Shown here: in pieces, positions 35,088-44,296 of the stretch
How positions within the stretch are numbered: position 1 is the stretch's first letter
Layout: every line of letters begins with the position of its first letter
Assembly (NCBI GenBank): GCA_947259375.1
Contig: CAMYLZ010000014.1
Location: forward strand, 1-64,000
DNA: 64,000 nucleotides
Direction: 5' to 3'
Source: an uncultured Parvularculaceae bacterium
GTDB lineage: Bacteria; Pseudomonadota; Alphaproteobacteria; Caulobacterales; Parvularculaceae
Program-made: the position numbers and the translations under genes
Notes under the pieces: model-generated
What the model saw: only the letters and a program-made list of their open reading frames with translations
Told to the model about the DNA's origin: nothing
The model's database searches: none

Positions 35088-35779
35088 TGCGCGCCTCCGG
35101 CGCCAGCACTGCGTGACAGTGTGCCATCGGAGATCCTCAATAATGGTTTGCCGATCGACTGGACGAGGTGCAGGTCATGGGTCGCGACGATGACTGCGGC
35201 GCCGAGTTTATTGAGTTCCACGAAAAGCTTCATGATGCGCTCGCCCATGGCCGGATCGACATTGCCAGTCGGTTCGTCGGCGAGAATGAGGTCCGGTTTC
35301 GAAACCAGCGCGCGGGCCAGCGCAACCCGCTGTTTTTCGCCGCCGGACAGCGTTGGCGGATGCGCATCCATGCGATGACCGAGACCGACCCAGTTTAAGA
35401 GTTCGCTTACGTCTTCACGATATTGGTTTTGGTTAACGCCCGCGACCTTCATGGGAAGCGCGACGTTTTCGAAAGCGGTGAGATGATCAAGGAGTCGAAA
35501 TTCCTGAAAAACGACGCCTATACGCCTGCGCAGCGCCGGCAGAGCGTCGCGCGGAGCGTCCGCCGCGTTTTCTCCAAACAGGAAGAATTTACCACGCGTT
35601 GGTTTGTGCGCGAGATAGATCATCTTCAAGAGCGATGTCTTGCCGGCGCCGGACGGCCCGGTGAGAAAACGAAATTCGCCCTCATTGAGGGTCATGGTGA
35701 CGTCCGACAGCGTTTCAGGCTCGTCCTCATAGGAAAGCCCGACATTATCGAATCTGACAATTTCTTTCGCCGGTTCCAT
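35084..35779 (-). CDS. ftsE: Cell division ATP-binding protein FtsE
   Basis: A 231-aa ABC ATPase. The ATG at 35779 (MEPAKEIVRFDNVGLSY) gives the family length; the frame is open 17 codons further. Walker A is GPSGAGKTSLLK, the signature is LSGGEKQRVALARAL, and Walker B is LILADEPTGNVDP. It energises FtsX-dependent peptidoglycan hydrolysis. First gene of the minus-strand operon ftsE-ftsX-ydcF-like-plsC-DUF2125. Confidence 0.95.
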   Translation of the reverse strand: MEPAKEIVRFDNVGLSYEDEPETLSDVTMTLNEGEFRFLTGPSGAGKTSLLKMIYLAHKPTRGKFFLFGENAADAPRDALPALRRRIGVVFQEFRLLDHLTAFENVALPMKVAGVNQNQYREDVSELLNWVGLGHRMDAHPPTLSGGEKQRVALARALVSKPDLILADEPTGNVDPAMGERIMKLFVELNKLGAAVIVATHDLHLVQSIGKPLLRISDGTLSRSAGAGGAQ

Positions 35780-35850
35780 GCTCTTTCCGGTTGTGATCGG
35801 TCGGCTGCGGCCGCGCCATCGCGCCAACACATAAACGATTCTGATCGGTC

Positions 35851-37200
35851 ATGATAATATCCTGTCCCGAATGCGCCACGCGTTATAGTGTCGAAGACGA
35901 CCGGTTTTTCCCCGATGGGCGATCGGTCCGCTGTTCGTCATGCGGCGAAAGCTGGTTTGTGCCCCCGCCCGAGACGCTGGAAGCGGCGCCGATCGACGAA
36001 TTTGATCAAGGGCGCAATTCGGTCTCATCGCATGCAGGCCGCAACCGCTCCGCACAAAAGGGCGCCGGCATCAAAGTTGGGGTGGCTGATGCGCCGCCAA
36101 CGCGCCACCAGGGTCAGCGCGCCGGCGCGCCGATGGATAGCCGGTCCGATGAGGATGATCGGCTTTTCGATGCGCCGCGAATGACGCCGCGCAAGGAAAG
36201 AGCCCGGCCGGCAGACCGGCAGGCCGATAATCGGGCGCATGAAGAAGCGCCTGCGCAGGATTGGCGTAAAGCCCGCCAATTCATCGACCGCGATGCGGGC
36301 GGCGAAGAGTTTGCCGAGGGATCATCTTACGCCGGCCGCAGGCAATCCGGCGCTGAGGGCCGCCGGCCCGCGAAAAACGCCCGGCCTTTCCTGCGGTTCG
36401 CCGATCTTGAAGACGACACAGCGGACGCCCGCACGTCTGACTATAGTGAAGACGATGCCGATTTTGTCGATGCTGATTGGGAGGATCTTGAAGACAATCG
36501 GTTGCCGCGCGGCTTCGGCCGGCGAACGCGGCAGGGCGACGCCACGGATCCGCGTTATGATTCGCGGCGTGATCGGCGCGGCGCAACCGCGCTGACGCGC
36601 GTGGACGACCAACGCCCGCTCGATCCGGATGCGCTCGATGATGAGTTTTTCTCCTCGCTCAAGGTCACTCCGCGCGAACTCGAACGCGCCATCCGCAAGG
36701 CGCGCCGGCGGGCGGAATCGCGCGACAAGAACCGCCTGACGCCGTTCCGGGCGCTGGGCTGGGCAGCCTGGGTCGCTGCGGTCGCCGGCGCTGCTTATGG
36801 GGCGGTCGCGTTCCGCGACAATATCGTCAAGCTCGCGCCGCAAACGGCCGACGCCTATGCGGTGATTGGCATCGAAGCGAACCCCTATGGTCTCGCGATT
36901 GAAGATGTCAGCCACCGGCTGGCCATGTCGACGGCCGGCCCGACCATCGAAATCACAGGCCGACTGCGCAACCAGTCCGACGGGGCCGTCGCCGCGCCGC
37001 TTCTGCAGGCTGAGGCGCTTGGCGCGCGCGGTGAGCTGCTCGCGCGCTGGACCTTCTCAGCCAATGAGGCTGAAGTGGCGCATGGTGCGGCTGTTGACTT
37101 TGTCACAAGGGCCGCGGCGCCCGAGGGCGTCAGTGAGGTCGCTTTGTCCTTCGCCCCTGCAGGCAGCGTGCTCGACAGCCTGTTGCCGGGCGCCGAGTAG
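35851..37200 (+). CDS. MJ0042-type zinc-ribbon protein with DUF3426-like tail
   Basis: A 449-aa protein. Residues 1-40 form the zinc ribbon (SCPECATRYSVED, then RCSSCGESWFV). A long acidic/basic disordered region (~50-290) follows, then one transmembrane segment (ALGWAAWVAAVAGAAYGAVAF, ~305-325) and a beta-rich periplasmic DUF3426-like domain (GRLRNQSDGAVAAPLLQAEA). The middle region is much longer than in most members. It is divergent from ftsE, a conserved neighbourhood in this class. Confidence 0.82.
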   Translation: MIISCPECATRYSVEDDRFFPDGRSVRCSSCGESWFVPPPETLEAAPIDEFDQGRNSVSSHAGRNRSAQKGAGIKVGVADAPPTRHQGQRAGAPMDSRSDEDDRLFDAPRMTPRKERARPADRQADNRAHEEAPAQDWRKARQFIDRDAGGEEFAEGSSYAGRRQSGAEGRRPAKNARPFLRFADLEDDTADARTSDYSEDDADFVDADWEDLEDNRLPRGFGRRTRQGDATDPRYDSRRDRRGATALTRVDDQRPLDPDALDDEFFSSLKVTPRELERAIRKARRRAESRDKNRLTPFRALGWAAWVAAVAGAAYGAVAFRDNIVKLAPQTADAYAVIGIEANPYGLAIEDVSHRLAMSTAGPTIEITGRLRNQSDGAVAAPLLQAEALGARGELLARWTFSANEAEVAHGAAVDFVTRAAAPEGVSEVALSFAPAGSVLDSLLPGAE

Positions 37201-37291
37201 ACTTTCCATAAGGATAGAACTGGCGCATCGCCCTTGACCTCCGTAAGAGTGTGGGTTTTACCAGCCCGCTTGCTGGACGACGAGGAGCCTT

Positions 37292-37807
37292 ATGCGCACG
37301 CTTTACACTGAAGAAGACATCGCCAAACGCATTGACGCCATGGCAAAGCAGATGACGGAAGATCTGCCGGGGGATTTTCTACTTGCGCCGGTGCTGACCG
37401 GCGCCTTTATTTTTGCTGCGGACCTGTTGCGGGCGCTCTATAAATATGGCGGCGACCCTTATGTGGATTTCGTGCAGTTGTCGTCCTACGCTGGCGCGCG
37501 TTCATCTTCAGGCGTTGTCACGCTGCTCAAGGACTTTTCGATCGATATCGAAGGCAAGACCGTGCTGCTGGTCGACGATGTTCTCGATACCGGCCGGTCG
37601 CTGCATTTCGGCAAGGGCATGGTCGAAGATCGCGGTGCGGCGGCGGTGAAAACCTGTGTTCTAGTCAAAAAGCTTACGGGGCATGCGGAAGACCTGCATT
37701 GCGATTATATCGGCTTTGAGGCGGGCGCTGATGATTTTCTCGTCGGATATGGCATGGATGATGACGGCCGTATGCGCGGCGTTCCGTTTCTCGGCGCGGT
37801 CAATTAA
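37292..37807 (+). CDS. hpt: Hypoxanthine phosphoribosyltransferase
   Basis: A 171-aa type I PRTase that salvages hypoxanthine/guanine with PRPP. The PRPP motif is VLLVDDVLDTGRSL (~residues 91-104). APVLTGAFIFAADLLRAL and DFLVGYGMDDDGRMRGVPFL are the other HPRT landmarks. A TTGACC at 37234-37239 upstream could be a -35 box. It is convergent with the TIGR02302 gene. Confidence 0.92.
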   Translation: MRTLYTEEDIAKRIDAMAKQMTEDLPGDFLLAPVLTGAFIFAADLLRALYKYGGDPYVDFVQLSSYAGARSSSGVVTLLKDFSIDIEGKTVLLVDDVLDTGRSLHFGKGMVEDRGAAAVKTCVLVKKLTGHAEDLHCDYIGFEAGADDFLVGYGMDDDGRMRGVPFLGAVN

Positions 37808-37818
37808 CGCTCGAGCGC

Positions 37819-40260
37819 CTAAAACCGCTCCAGCAGCCGTTCGAGATAGTCTTTTTCTTCTGCTTCGCGCCCCGGCTCGCCAAGCCGGCGGCGCAATTCT
37901 TCAATGACGGCGCGCGTCCTGCCGGCTTCGCTCTCGCCGGGTAGGTCAACGCCCTCGCCAAGCGCCTCTCCGGACGGACGCCCGAGCGGGTCGGTCTCCG
38001 GCCCGCTACGGCCTTCCGTGTCCTGACCATCCTGTTGGGCCTGGCGCATCTGTTCTCGCGCGAGCGTTTCGGCGCCGTCGCGCAAATTACGGATAGCGCG
38101 TTCCATAGCATCGCTCGCCATGCCGAATTGTTCGGCTTCAAGCGCGCCTTCGGCCTCGCGCATGGCGCTGCGCGCGCGGCTAAGGGCGCGACCCGCATCA
38201 CCTTCAGGGTCAAGGCCGGGATCGGCCGCAAGGGCGTCCATCAGCACGTCAAGATCGCCGCCAAGTCCGCCTTCCCTGCGGGCGAGATCGTCGCCGCTGG
38301 CCTCGGGGTCGCGGCCCCGATTGAAAGTTTCATCCGCCAATTCGCGCTGTCTGCCGATGATTTCGCCCGCCTGACCTGCGGCCCCGCCCTGAGCGGAATT
38401 GTCTGCCTGGCCCTGGCCTGAGCCGCCGCGCCCTGCGCCTTGCGAGAGTTGCAGATTATTAAGCAGGTTTTGAAGGTCGGACAGCATTTGCCGGGCGGCG
38501 TTCGCGGCGCCTTGCTGCGACAGGTCGCGAATGGAATCGAGCATTTCGTCAAGGTCGGCGCGGTCGATCTGTTGCGCGTCGTTAGGCGCGCCTTCGCCCG
38601 GACTTTGCCCCGATTGCGCCAGCGCGTTCAGGTAATCGCTCATCGCCTGACGTAATTCTTCGACCAAACGGTTGATCTCGTCATCGCTGGCGCCGCGCTC
38701 AAGCGCCTGGCGCAGCACTTCTTCGGCTGCTTCGAGGCGCTGTCGGGCCAGCTCCAGCGCTTCATCTTCAAGCTGCAGGGCGAGCGGCCAGAATTTTTCG
38801 ACGGCGTCTTCAAACGAATCGCCGTTCTGGCGCATCACTCGCCAGAACGCCGCGCGCAAAAGCAAAAAGTCCTTTGGTTTTTCTTCGTAGAAAATCTCGG
38901 GCGCGAGGGTCATCGCGTCAAAGGCGCGTGCGGCGCGCGGCCATTGTGTCGCCGCAACCGCGAGATTTTGGCGCTGCTCAATCACCGCTTTGGCGACCGG
39001 ATTATAAAATGTCCGTGCCGGGAGGGTTGTTGTGACGGTTTCAGTCTCGCCGGTTTGGCCGGCGCCGTCACGGACGACAATTTTCGCCAGCACTTTCAGC
39101 CCCGCCCATGGATCGGCTTGCAAATCGAGCGCGACGCTGCGTTCCCCATCCGCCCCGGAGACGCCTTCAAGCGGGACCGTGCGGGCCGCGCCAAGGGCGG
39201 CATCGTCTATAACAGGGGCGTCAAGCGGGCGTTCCTGATCGGGGGAGAGTTTCAGGATGAGCGCCGAGGTTGCAACATTATAATCGTCCTCAATCGCCAC
39301 GGTGAAGGCGAGCCGGGCGTCGTCGGTTCGCGCCGGCGGACTGACGAAAGCGGCTTTCGGAGCCGTGTCGGCAATCACGCCGATCGGCCAGCGCGCTTTT
39401 TCGCCGGCAAGCGACAGTTCCAGAAGGCCGCTTTCGAGCAGAGACATTCGCGTGCGGGCGGCTGCGCCATTGCGCTCAATTGCAGGGCGCAGCGTATCTT
39501 GCGGCGTTTCAAACAGGAGGCGGATGCGTCCGCGGCCATTGATTTGCGCCGTAAGGACCGAACCTTCGGGCACGTTTACCTGTGCGGCGTCTTGCGGCGC
39601 GTCTTCGCCAGCGCGCAATAAATAGACCGGCGCCTTGCGCGCATAAGCCGGAGGGTCGATCCACAAATCAGCGACCAGCCCGCCATGTGCGGCGCCGGAT
39701 GGGCGCAGCCCGATGGCGAGGCGTTCGCCCGGATTAGCGCCGCCGGCGACCAGCGAAATCGCGAAGAGGCCGAGCGCGATGAAGCGCAGGCCCCAAGGGT
39801 CGCGCTGTTCGGCGCTGGCGCGGATGTATTTGAGCCGGGCCTGTCGCGCGCGCTTGCGCATATCGGCGAGATGGGCGCGCCATAAGGGAGACGCAGCATC
39901 ACCGCCGCCGGAAGGGGTGTCGTCAAGCGCTTGGAGAGCGGCGTGGTCAACACCGCCATCCGCCTCGAGCCGGGCTTGCGCCTCGCGCCGGGTCGGCGCC
40001 CGCAGGCGGCGCAAATCCTTTAGCGCCAGCGCCAAAAAGCCGGCCGCGCCGGCGAGCAGCAAGGCCCAATGCAGCCAAGCAGGGATAAGGTTCCAGAATC
40101 CGGACAGGCTGGCGATGACGAATGCCGCCGGAATCGCCAAAGCGGGAAGAACCGCCGGCCACAACCGTTCCCAAAACAGGACAGCGCGCGCGAACGCAAG
40201 CGTTGCCGCGCCGGGAAGGCGCTTTCGCTTTGGCCGCGCCTGTGTCAACACGCTCGTCAT
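37819..40260 (-). CDS. TIGR02302/DUF4175 membrane protein
   Basis: An 813-aa protein of an alphaproteobacterial family. Two N-terminal transmembrane segments (LPALAIPAAFVIASLSGFW and WALLLAGAAGFLALALK) and a third near residue 160 precede a large presumably periplasmic region. The C-terminal ~300 residues are Gln/Glu/Gly-rich and coiled-coil-like (LVEELRQAMSDYLNALAQSG; MLSDLQNLLNNLQLSQGAG). Function unknown. Confidence 0.85.
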   Translation of the reverse strand: MTSVLTQARPKRKRLPGAATLAFARAVLFWERLWPAVLPALAIPAAFVIASLSGFWNLIPAWLHWALLLAGAAGFLALALKDLRRLRAPTRREAQARLEADGGVDHAALQALDDTPSGGGDAASPLWRAHLADMRKRARQARLKYIRASAEQRDPWGLRFIALGLFAISLVAGGANPGERLAIGLRPSGAAHGGLVADLWIDPPAYARKAPVYLLRAGEDAPQDAAQVNVPEGSVLTAQINGRGRIRLLFETPQDTLRPAIERNGAAARTRMSLLESGLLELSLAGEKARWPIGVIADTAPKAAFVSPPARTDDARLAFTVAIEDDYNVATSALILKLSPDQERPLDAPVIDDAALGAARTVPLEGVSGADGERSVALDLQADPWAGLKVLAKIVVRDGAGQTGETETVTTTLPARTFYNPVAKAVIEQRQNLAVAATQWPRAARAFDAMTLAPEIFYEEKPKDFLLLRAAFWRVMRQNGDSFEDAVEKFWPLALQLEDEALELARQRLEAAEEVLRQALERGASDDEINRLVEELRQAMSDYLNALAQSGQSPGEGAPNDAQQIDRADLDEMLDSIRDLSQQGAANAARQMLSDLQNLLNNLQLSQGAGRGGSGQGQADNSAQGGAAGQAGEIIGRQRELADETFNRGRDPEASGDDLARREGGLGGDLDVLMDALAADPGLDPEGDAGRALSRARSAMREAEGALEAEQFGMASDAMERAIRNLRDGAETLAREQMRQAQQDGQDTEGRSGPETDPLGRPSGEALGEGVDLPGESEAGRTRAVIEELRRRLGEPGREAEEKDYLERLLERF

Positions 40261-40340
40261 ACTTCTTGCAGTCTACATCGCGGGAACGCGTTCGTCGACG
40301 CCGGCCCGTCTCACGCTCTGGTCGCGCTGGCGTGTTCAGC

Positions 40341-40766
40341 ATGGCCGCCAGAGGACGAAAACAGGTTAATGAATCGGAGTTTGTGAAGGGCGTGCTCTTT
40401 TCCCTGGCCTCATCGAAACGCCGCCGCAGGTTGTCAGAAGAAGCCGAACGCTCGCGCGCGTCCGCCTGGCGGCGGTGGTCGGCGATAGTGCTGGTCATCA
40501 TCTACAATATCGTCGGGATCGCCGATATTCTTTCAACGGTCATCGCGCTCGGCAGCGGCGCCGGGGTTGAGGCGAACCCTGTTGTCTATGCGATGATGGT
40601 TCATGCCGGCGACGGGTGGATTCTCGGCAAGCTCGCGCTGCAAGGATTAATCAGCTTCATGGTGTTGTGGTTCCCGCATTGGATCGTGCTCGGCTTTTTC
40701 ACGCTCGCAACGGCGGGCAATGCCGGGATTGTCTGGAATAATTTCGTGATCGCCGGCGTTTTCTAG
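40341..40766 (+). CDS. DUF5658-family membrane protein
   Basis: A 141-aa protein if begun at the ATG at 40341; a GTG at 40383 is an alternative. After a basic cytoplasmic N-tail come three hydrophobic helices (IVLVIIYNIVGIADILSTVI, LALQGLISFMVLWF, IVLGFFTLATAGNAGIVW). The DILSTVIALGSGAGVEANPV stretch fits the family. It is divergent from TIGR02302 and its stop overlaps the convergent lysA stop through CTAG (40763-40766). Confidence 0.72.
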   Translation: MAARGRKQVNESEFVKGVLFSLASSKRRRRLSEEAERSRASAWRRWSAIVLVIIYNIVGIADILSTVIALGSGAGVEANPVVYAMMVHAGDGWILGKLALQGLISFMVLWFPHWIVLGFFTLATAGNAGIVWNNFVIAGVF

Positions 40767-42025
40767 TCGAGCCAGCCAGGTGTGGCCTCAAGCGCCAGCA
40801 TCTCGTCATAGGTCGGGCGCCGCCGGATCACCGCATGTTTGTCGCCATTGACGAGTACTTCCGGAATGAGCCGGCGTGAATTGTATTCAGACGCTTGCGC
40901 CGCGCCATAGGCACCCGCGGACATGACGGCGACGCTTTCGCCAGGCGGCGTTTCCGGCAAGCACCGCCCCTTGGCGAAGAAATCGCTCGACTCGCACACT
41001 GGTCCGACTACGTCGTAAACAACTTGTAGTGCGCCCGGGTTGCGGCACACCGGCAATATGTCGTGATGGGCGTCATAGAGCGCCGGGCGAATGAGATCAT
41101 TCATGCCGGCATCGACAATCAGGAAGCGGCGCGCCTCGCCTTTTTTGTCGTAAACGACACGGGTCACCATGACGCCGGCATTGCCCGCGATCATTCGCCC
41201 CGGTTCGAATATCAGTTGCACGCCGAGAGGCGCTGTAACCCGCTTGATGAGCGCAGCATATTCTTCCGGATGCGGCGGAACCGCGCCCGCTCCATAAGGA
41301 ATGCCGAGCCCGCCGCCGAGATCAAGCCGTTCAATGGCGCAGCCATCCGCGCGCAAATCCGCGATCAGGCCCGCCGCCTTGCGAAACGCCGTTTCAAAGG
41401 GCGCAAGATCGGTAATCTGCGAGCCGATATGAAGGTCGACCCCCTTGACGGCGACGCCGGTCATCGCGCGCGCGCGCGCATAAAGGGCGCGGGCCTCGTG
41501 CCAGGCGACGCCGAACTTGTCTTCTTTTCGCCCGGTGGAGATTTTGTCATGGCCGCCCGCGGCTACATCCGGATTGACGCGAAACGCGATCGGCGCGGGG
41601 CGGCCAAGCGCAATCCCCAGCCTGTTAAGCGCGTCAAGCTCGGGCTCTGATTCCACATTGAATTGGTGAATGCCGGCTTCGAGCGCCGCCTTGATCTCCG
41701 CATCCGTTTTGCCGACGCCGGAAAAAACAATTTTTTCGGGCGGTATGCCGGCTTTGAGCGCGCGCATCAGCTCGCCGCCGGAAACCACATCCGCGCCGGC
41801 GCCTTCGCTCGCCAGTATTTTCAGGACCGCCAGGTTGGAATTGGCTTTTACCGAATAGGCGACAAGCGTATCCGCGCCGGCGAACGCCTTTGCAAACACC
41901 CCTATATGCCGGCGCAGGGTCGCTTCAGAATAGACATAAAACGGCGTGCCGATTTCCTGCGCCAGTGCGGCGAGGTCGACATCTTCCGCATAAAGCGTGT
42001 TATTTCGGTACTCGAAATGGTGCAA
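40763..42025 (-). CDS. lysA: Diaminopimelate decarboxylase
   Basis: A 420-aa PLP enzyme for the last step of lysine synthesis. The PLP lysine is in VAYSVKANSNLAVL (~residue 60). GGGLGIPY, FEPGRMIAGNAG and SAGAYGAAQASEYN are present. The start is TTG at 42025 with AAGG inside lptM upstream, an unusual codon that may lower expression. It lies 4 nt after lptM, giving the conserved argH-lptM-lysA order. Confidence 0.95.
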   Translation of the reverse strand: MHHFEYRNNTLYAEDVDLAALAQEIGTPFYVYSEATLRRHIGVFAKAFAGADTLVAYSVKANSNLAVLKILASEGAGADVVSGGELMRALKAGIPPEKIVFSGVGKTDAEIKAALEAGIHQFNVESEPELDALNRLGIALGRPAPIAFRVNPDVAAGGHDKISTGRKEDKFGVAWHEARALYARARAMTGVAVKGVDLHIGSQITDLAPFETAFRKAAGLIADLRADGCAIERLDLGGGLGIPYGAGAVPPHPEEYAALIKRVTAPLGVQLIFEPGRMIAGNAGVMVTRVVYDKKGEARRFLIVDAGMNDLIRPALYDAHHDILPVCRNPGALQVVYDVVGPVCESSDFFAKGRCLPETPPGESVAVMSAGAYGAAQASEYNSRRLIPEVLVNGDKHAVIRRRPTYDEMLALEATPGWLD

Positions 42026-42029
42026 CGGA

Positions 42030-42143
42030 TCAGCCTTCGAAGCGGCTTTGCTCTTGCGGATCTTCCGGCGCGCGCAACGGCGCTTTCTTGCCGCAAGCGG
42101 AAATAGCGAGCAACAGAGCGGAGGCGAGTAACAAGGCGCGCAT
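42030..42143 (-). CDS. lptM: LPS translocon maturation lipoprotein LptM
   Basis: A 37-aa lipoprotein. The signal ends in LLAISACGKKAPLRAPE: the lipobox Cys17 is followed by GKKAPL and PE, the conserved LptM (YifL) motif. In E. coli it binds the LptD-BamA intermediate and helps LptD disulfide formation. The position between argH and lysA is the classical one. Start is 2 nt after the argH stop. Confidence 0.9.
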   Translation of the reverse strand: MRALLLASALLLAISACGKKAPLRAPEDPQEQSRFEG

Positions 42144-42145
42144 GA

Positions 42146-43555
42146 TTATTTCTCCCTGGCGAGTGCGCTGACCCAGCGGCGGGCTTCGCGTTTAACATTG
42201 TCCGGTGCGGTACCGCCATAGGCTTTGCGCGAGGCGACTGACGCGTCGACCGACAACACTGAAAACACGTCCTGCGTAATACGCGGCTCGACCGCTTGCA
42301 AAGCTTCCAGCGGCAATTCGTCAAGTCTCGCGTTTTTTTGTTCGGCAATCGCGACGATGCGTCCGGTTACGTGATGCGCGTCGCGAAACGGCATGGCGAG
42401 CGCGCGCACCAGCCAATCGGCGAGATCGGTTGCGGTGGAAAATCCGCGCGCGGCCGCTTCCTTCATCGCTTCGCGGTTGACGGCGATGTCGCCGACCATG
42501 CCGGTCATGGCGGCGAGCGCCAGCGCCAGCGCGTCTACGGCCTCAAAGGTCGCGGCCTTGTCTTCCTGTAAATCCTTGGCATAGGCGAGCGGCAAGGCTT
42601 TCATAACATTAAGCAGTGAATTCAGCGAGCCGTTAATGCGCCCGGTCTTGGCGCGCACCAGTTCAGCCGCGTCCGGATTGCGCTTTTGCGGCATGATCGA
42701 GGAGCCGGTGGAGAAGGCATCGCTAAGCGCTGCAAACCCGAATTGCGGAGAGGTCCACAACACGATCTCTTCCGCCAGCCTCGACAGATGCACGGCGGTG
42801 ATCGACGCCGCCGATAAAAGCTCCAGCGCGAAATCGCGCGAGGAGACGGCGTCGAGAGAGTTTGCGCACGGACGATCAAAGCCGAGCGCTTCGGCGGTCA
42901 GGCTGCGATCTATGGGAAAGGGCGTGCCGGCGAGCGCCGCTGCGCCGAGCGGGCATTCGTTCATCCGCGCGCGGGCATCGGCAAAGCGGCCGGCGTCGCG
43001 CGAAAACATTTCCACATAAGCGAGAAAATGGTGGCCGATAGTCACCGGCTGCGCCGTTTGCAGATGGGTAAAGCCCGGCATGACCGCATCCGCATGCGTC
43101 TCCGCCTTTGCCGCGAGGGCGGCCATCAGGGCGCGCAGCGCCGCCTCAGCCTCGTCGCAAGCGCGCCGGCACCACAGGCGAAAATCAGTCGCCACCTGGT
43201 CGTTGCGTGAACGCGCCGTATGCAGGCGTCCGGCGGCCTCGCCGATGAGCGCTTTCAGGCGTGCTTCGATATTCATGTGAATGTCTTCAAGCGCGCGAGA
43301 GAATTGGAACTCGCCCCGTTCGATCTCTTCGGCGATCTGGTCGAGGCCCTTGGTGATTGCGGTCGCGTCTTGGCGGGTAATTATTTTCGCTTCGGCGAGC
43401 ATCGCGGCATGGGCCCTGGAGCCCGCAATGTCCTCGCGCCATAGTCGCTTGTCGATATCAATGGATGCATTGATGGATTCCATAATTTCAGCCGGGCCTT
43501 GCGAAAAACGCCCGCCCCACATTTGGTTTTCTTGTGGTGAAGACTTATCTGACAT
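42146..43555 (-). CDS. argH: Argininosuccinate lyase
   Basis: A 469-aa fumarase-superfamily enzyme releasing arginine and fumarate. The signature [16 protein letters not shown] carries the catalytic Ser loop. FTHLQTAQP supplies the His, and [18 protein letters not shown] is the substrate segment. Start at 43555 overlaps the divergent TlpA-like start codon (both in CATG). A second Met (MWGGRFS, codon 12) is possible and would remove the overlap. Confidence 0.95.
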   Translation of the reverse strand: MSDKSSPQENQMWGGRFSQGPAEIMESINASIDIDKRLWREDIAGSRAHAAMLAEAKIITRQDATAITKGLDQIAEEIERGEFQFSRALEDIHMNIEARLKALIGEAAGRLHTARSRNDQVATDFRLWCRRACDEAEAALRALMAALAAKAETHADAVMPGFTHLQTAQPVTIGHHFLAYVEMFSRDAGRFADARARMNECPLGAAALAGTPFPIDRSLTAEALGFDRPCANSLDAVSSRDFALELLSAASITAVHLSRLAEEIVLWTSPQFGFAALSDAFSTGSSIMPQKRNPDAAELVRAKTGRINGSLNSLLNVMKALPLAYAKDLQEDKAATFEAVDALALALAAMTGMVGDIAVNREAMKEAAARGFSTATDLADWLVRALAMPFRDAHHVTGRIVAIAEQKNARLDELPLEALQAVEPRITQDVFSVLSVDASVASRKAYGGTAPDNVKREARRWVSALAREK

Positions 43556-44192
43556 GGTTCAATCGGTTCTGTTGGAGCGACAATTGGCCAAATTATTCAA
43601 TCAGCCGCGTTTCTGGCTCCTTTTCTGGGGCGGCTTGGGCGCGGCGTTCCTCCTCTACGTCATCGTGACCGCCAGCGTAAGCCCGCGCGAGCGCGATGGG
43701 CCGTCGGCGCTTGATCGCGATAACGCGTTGCTGGTCGGCGAAATGGCGGAATTCGCCTACACTTTTCCGCCTCGCGGCGCGCCAACCGTGGGTTTCCGTC
43801 ATGAGGGCCAAATGATGTCGCTGGCCGATTTTCGCGGCAAGGCGGTGCTGGTGAATTTCTGGGCGACGACATGCGCGCCCTGCCTCAAGGAACTGCCGTC
43901 CCTTGATGCGCTTGAAGGCGCGCTGGGCGGGCCCCGCTTTGAAGTGGTCGCGGTCGCCGCAGACCCGCGCGGGCCGGAGACGGCGCAGGCGTTTCTCGAC
44001 CGGCTCAATATTGAAAATCTGAAACTCTATGCAGATCCCGATTTACGCTTCGCTTTTGCGACGGGCGGCGCCGATGTTTTGCCTTTGAGCATACTTTACG
44101 ATGCGCGCGGCGAGGAAATCGGCCGCATTATCGGCGAAGCAGACTGGGCAAGCGCTGAGGCGCGTCGCCTGGTCGCCTCGGCAATGCCCTAA
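43554..44192 (+). CDS. TlpA-like membrane-anchored thiol-disulfide protein
   Basis: A 212-aa periplasmic thioredoxin-fold protein. An N-terminal anchor ([19 protein letters not shown]) is followed by a thioredoxin domain with active site [14 protein letters not shown] (CAPC, with the WxTxCxPC pattern). It probably reduces or oxidises cysteines, for example in cytochrome c or copper-site maturation. The ATG at 43554 lies in the first bases of divergent argH, with GGTGAAG upstream inside argH. Confidence 0.88.
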   Translation: MVQSVLLERQLAKLFNQPRFWLLFWGGLGAAFLLYVIVTASVSPRERDGPSALDRDNALLVGEMAEFAYTFPPRGAPTVGFRHEGQMMSLADFRGKAVLVNFWATTCAPCLKELPSLDALEGALGGPRFEVVAVAADPRGPETAQAFLDRLNIENLKLYADPDLRFAFATGGADVLPLSILYDARGEEIGRIIGEADWASAEARRLVASAMP

Positions 44193-44296
44193 TTCCGGCC
44201 GCTCACTAGGCTTCGCCGAGTGATGCCGATATAGGTTTTCTTGCGGGGGAGGGCCTCGCGCCGCATTTGCGCGGCTTGTCGTCGAGGGAGCTACTC

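Noticed and set aside
37234..37262. hpt promoter (TTGACC, 17 nt, TTTACC)
   Set aside because: The -10 matches poorly; only the -35 is convincing, so it is mentioned under hpt but not listed.
40122..40340. N-terminal extension of the DUF5658 protein
   Set aside because: It overlaps the divergent TIGR02302 gene and reads as low-complexity Arg/Pro sequence.
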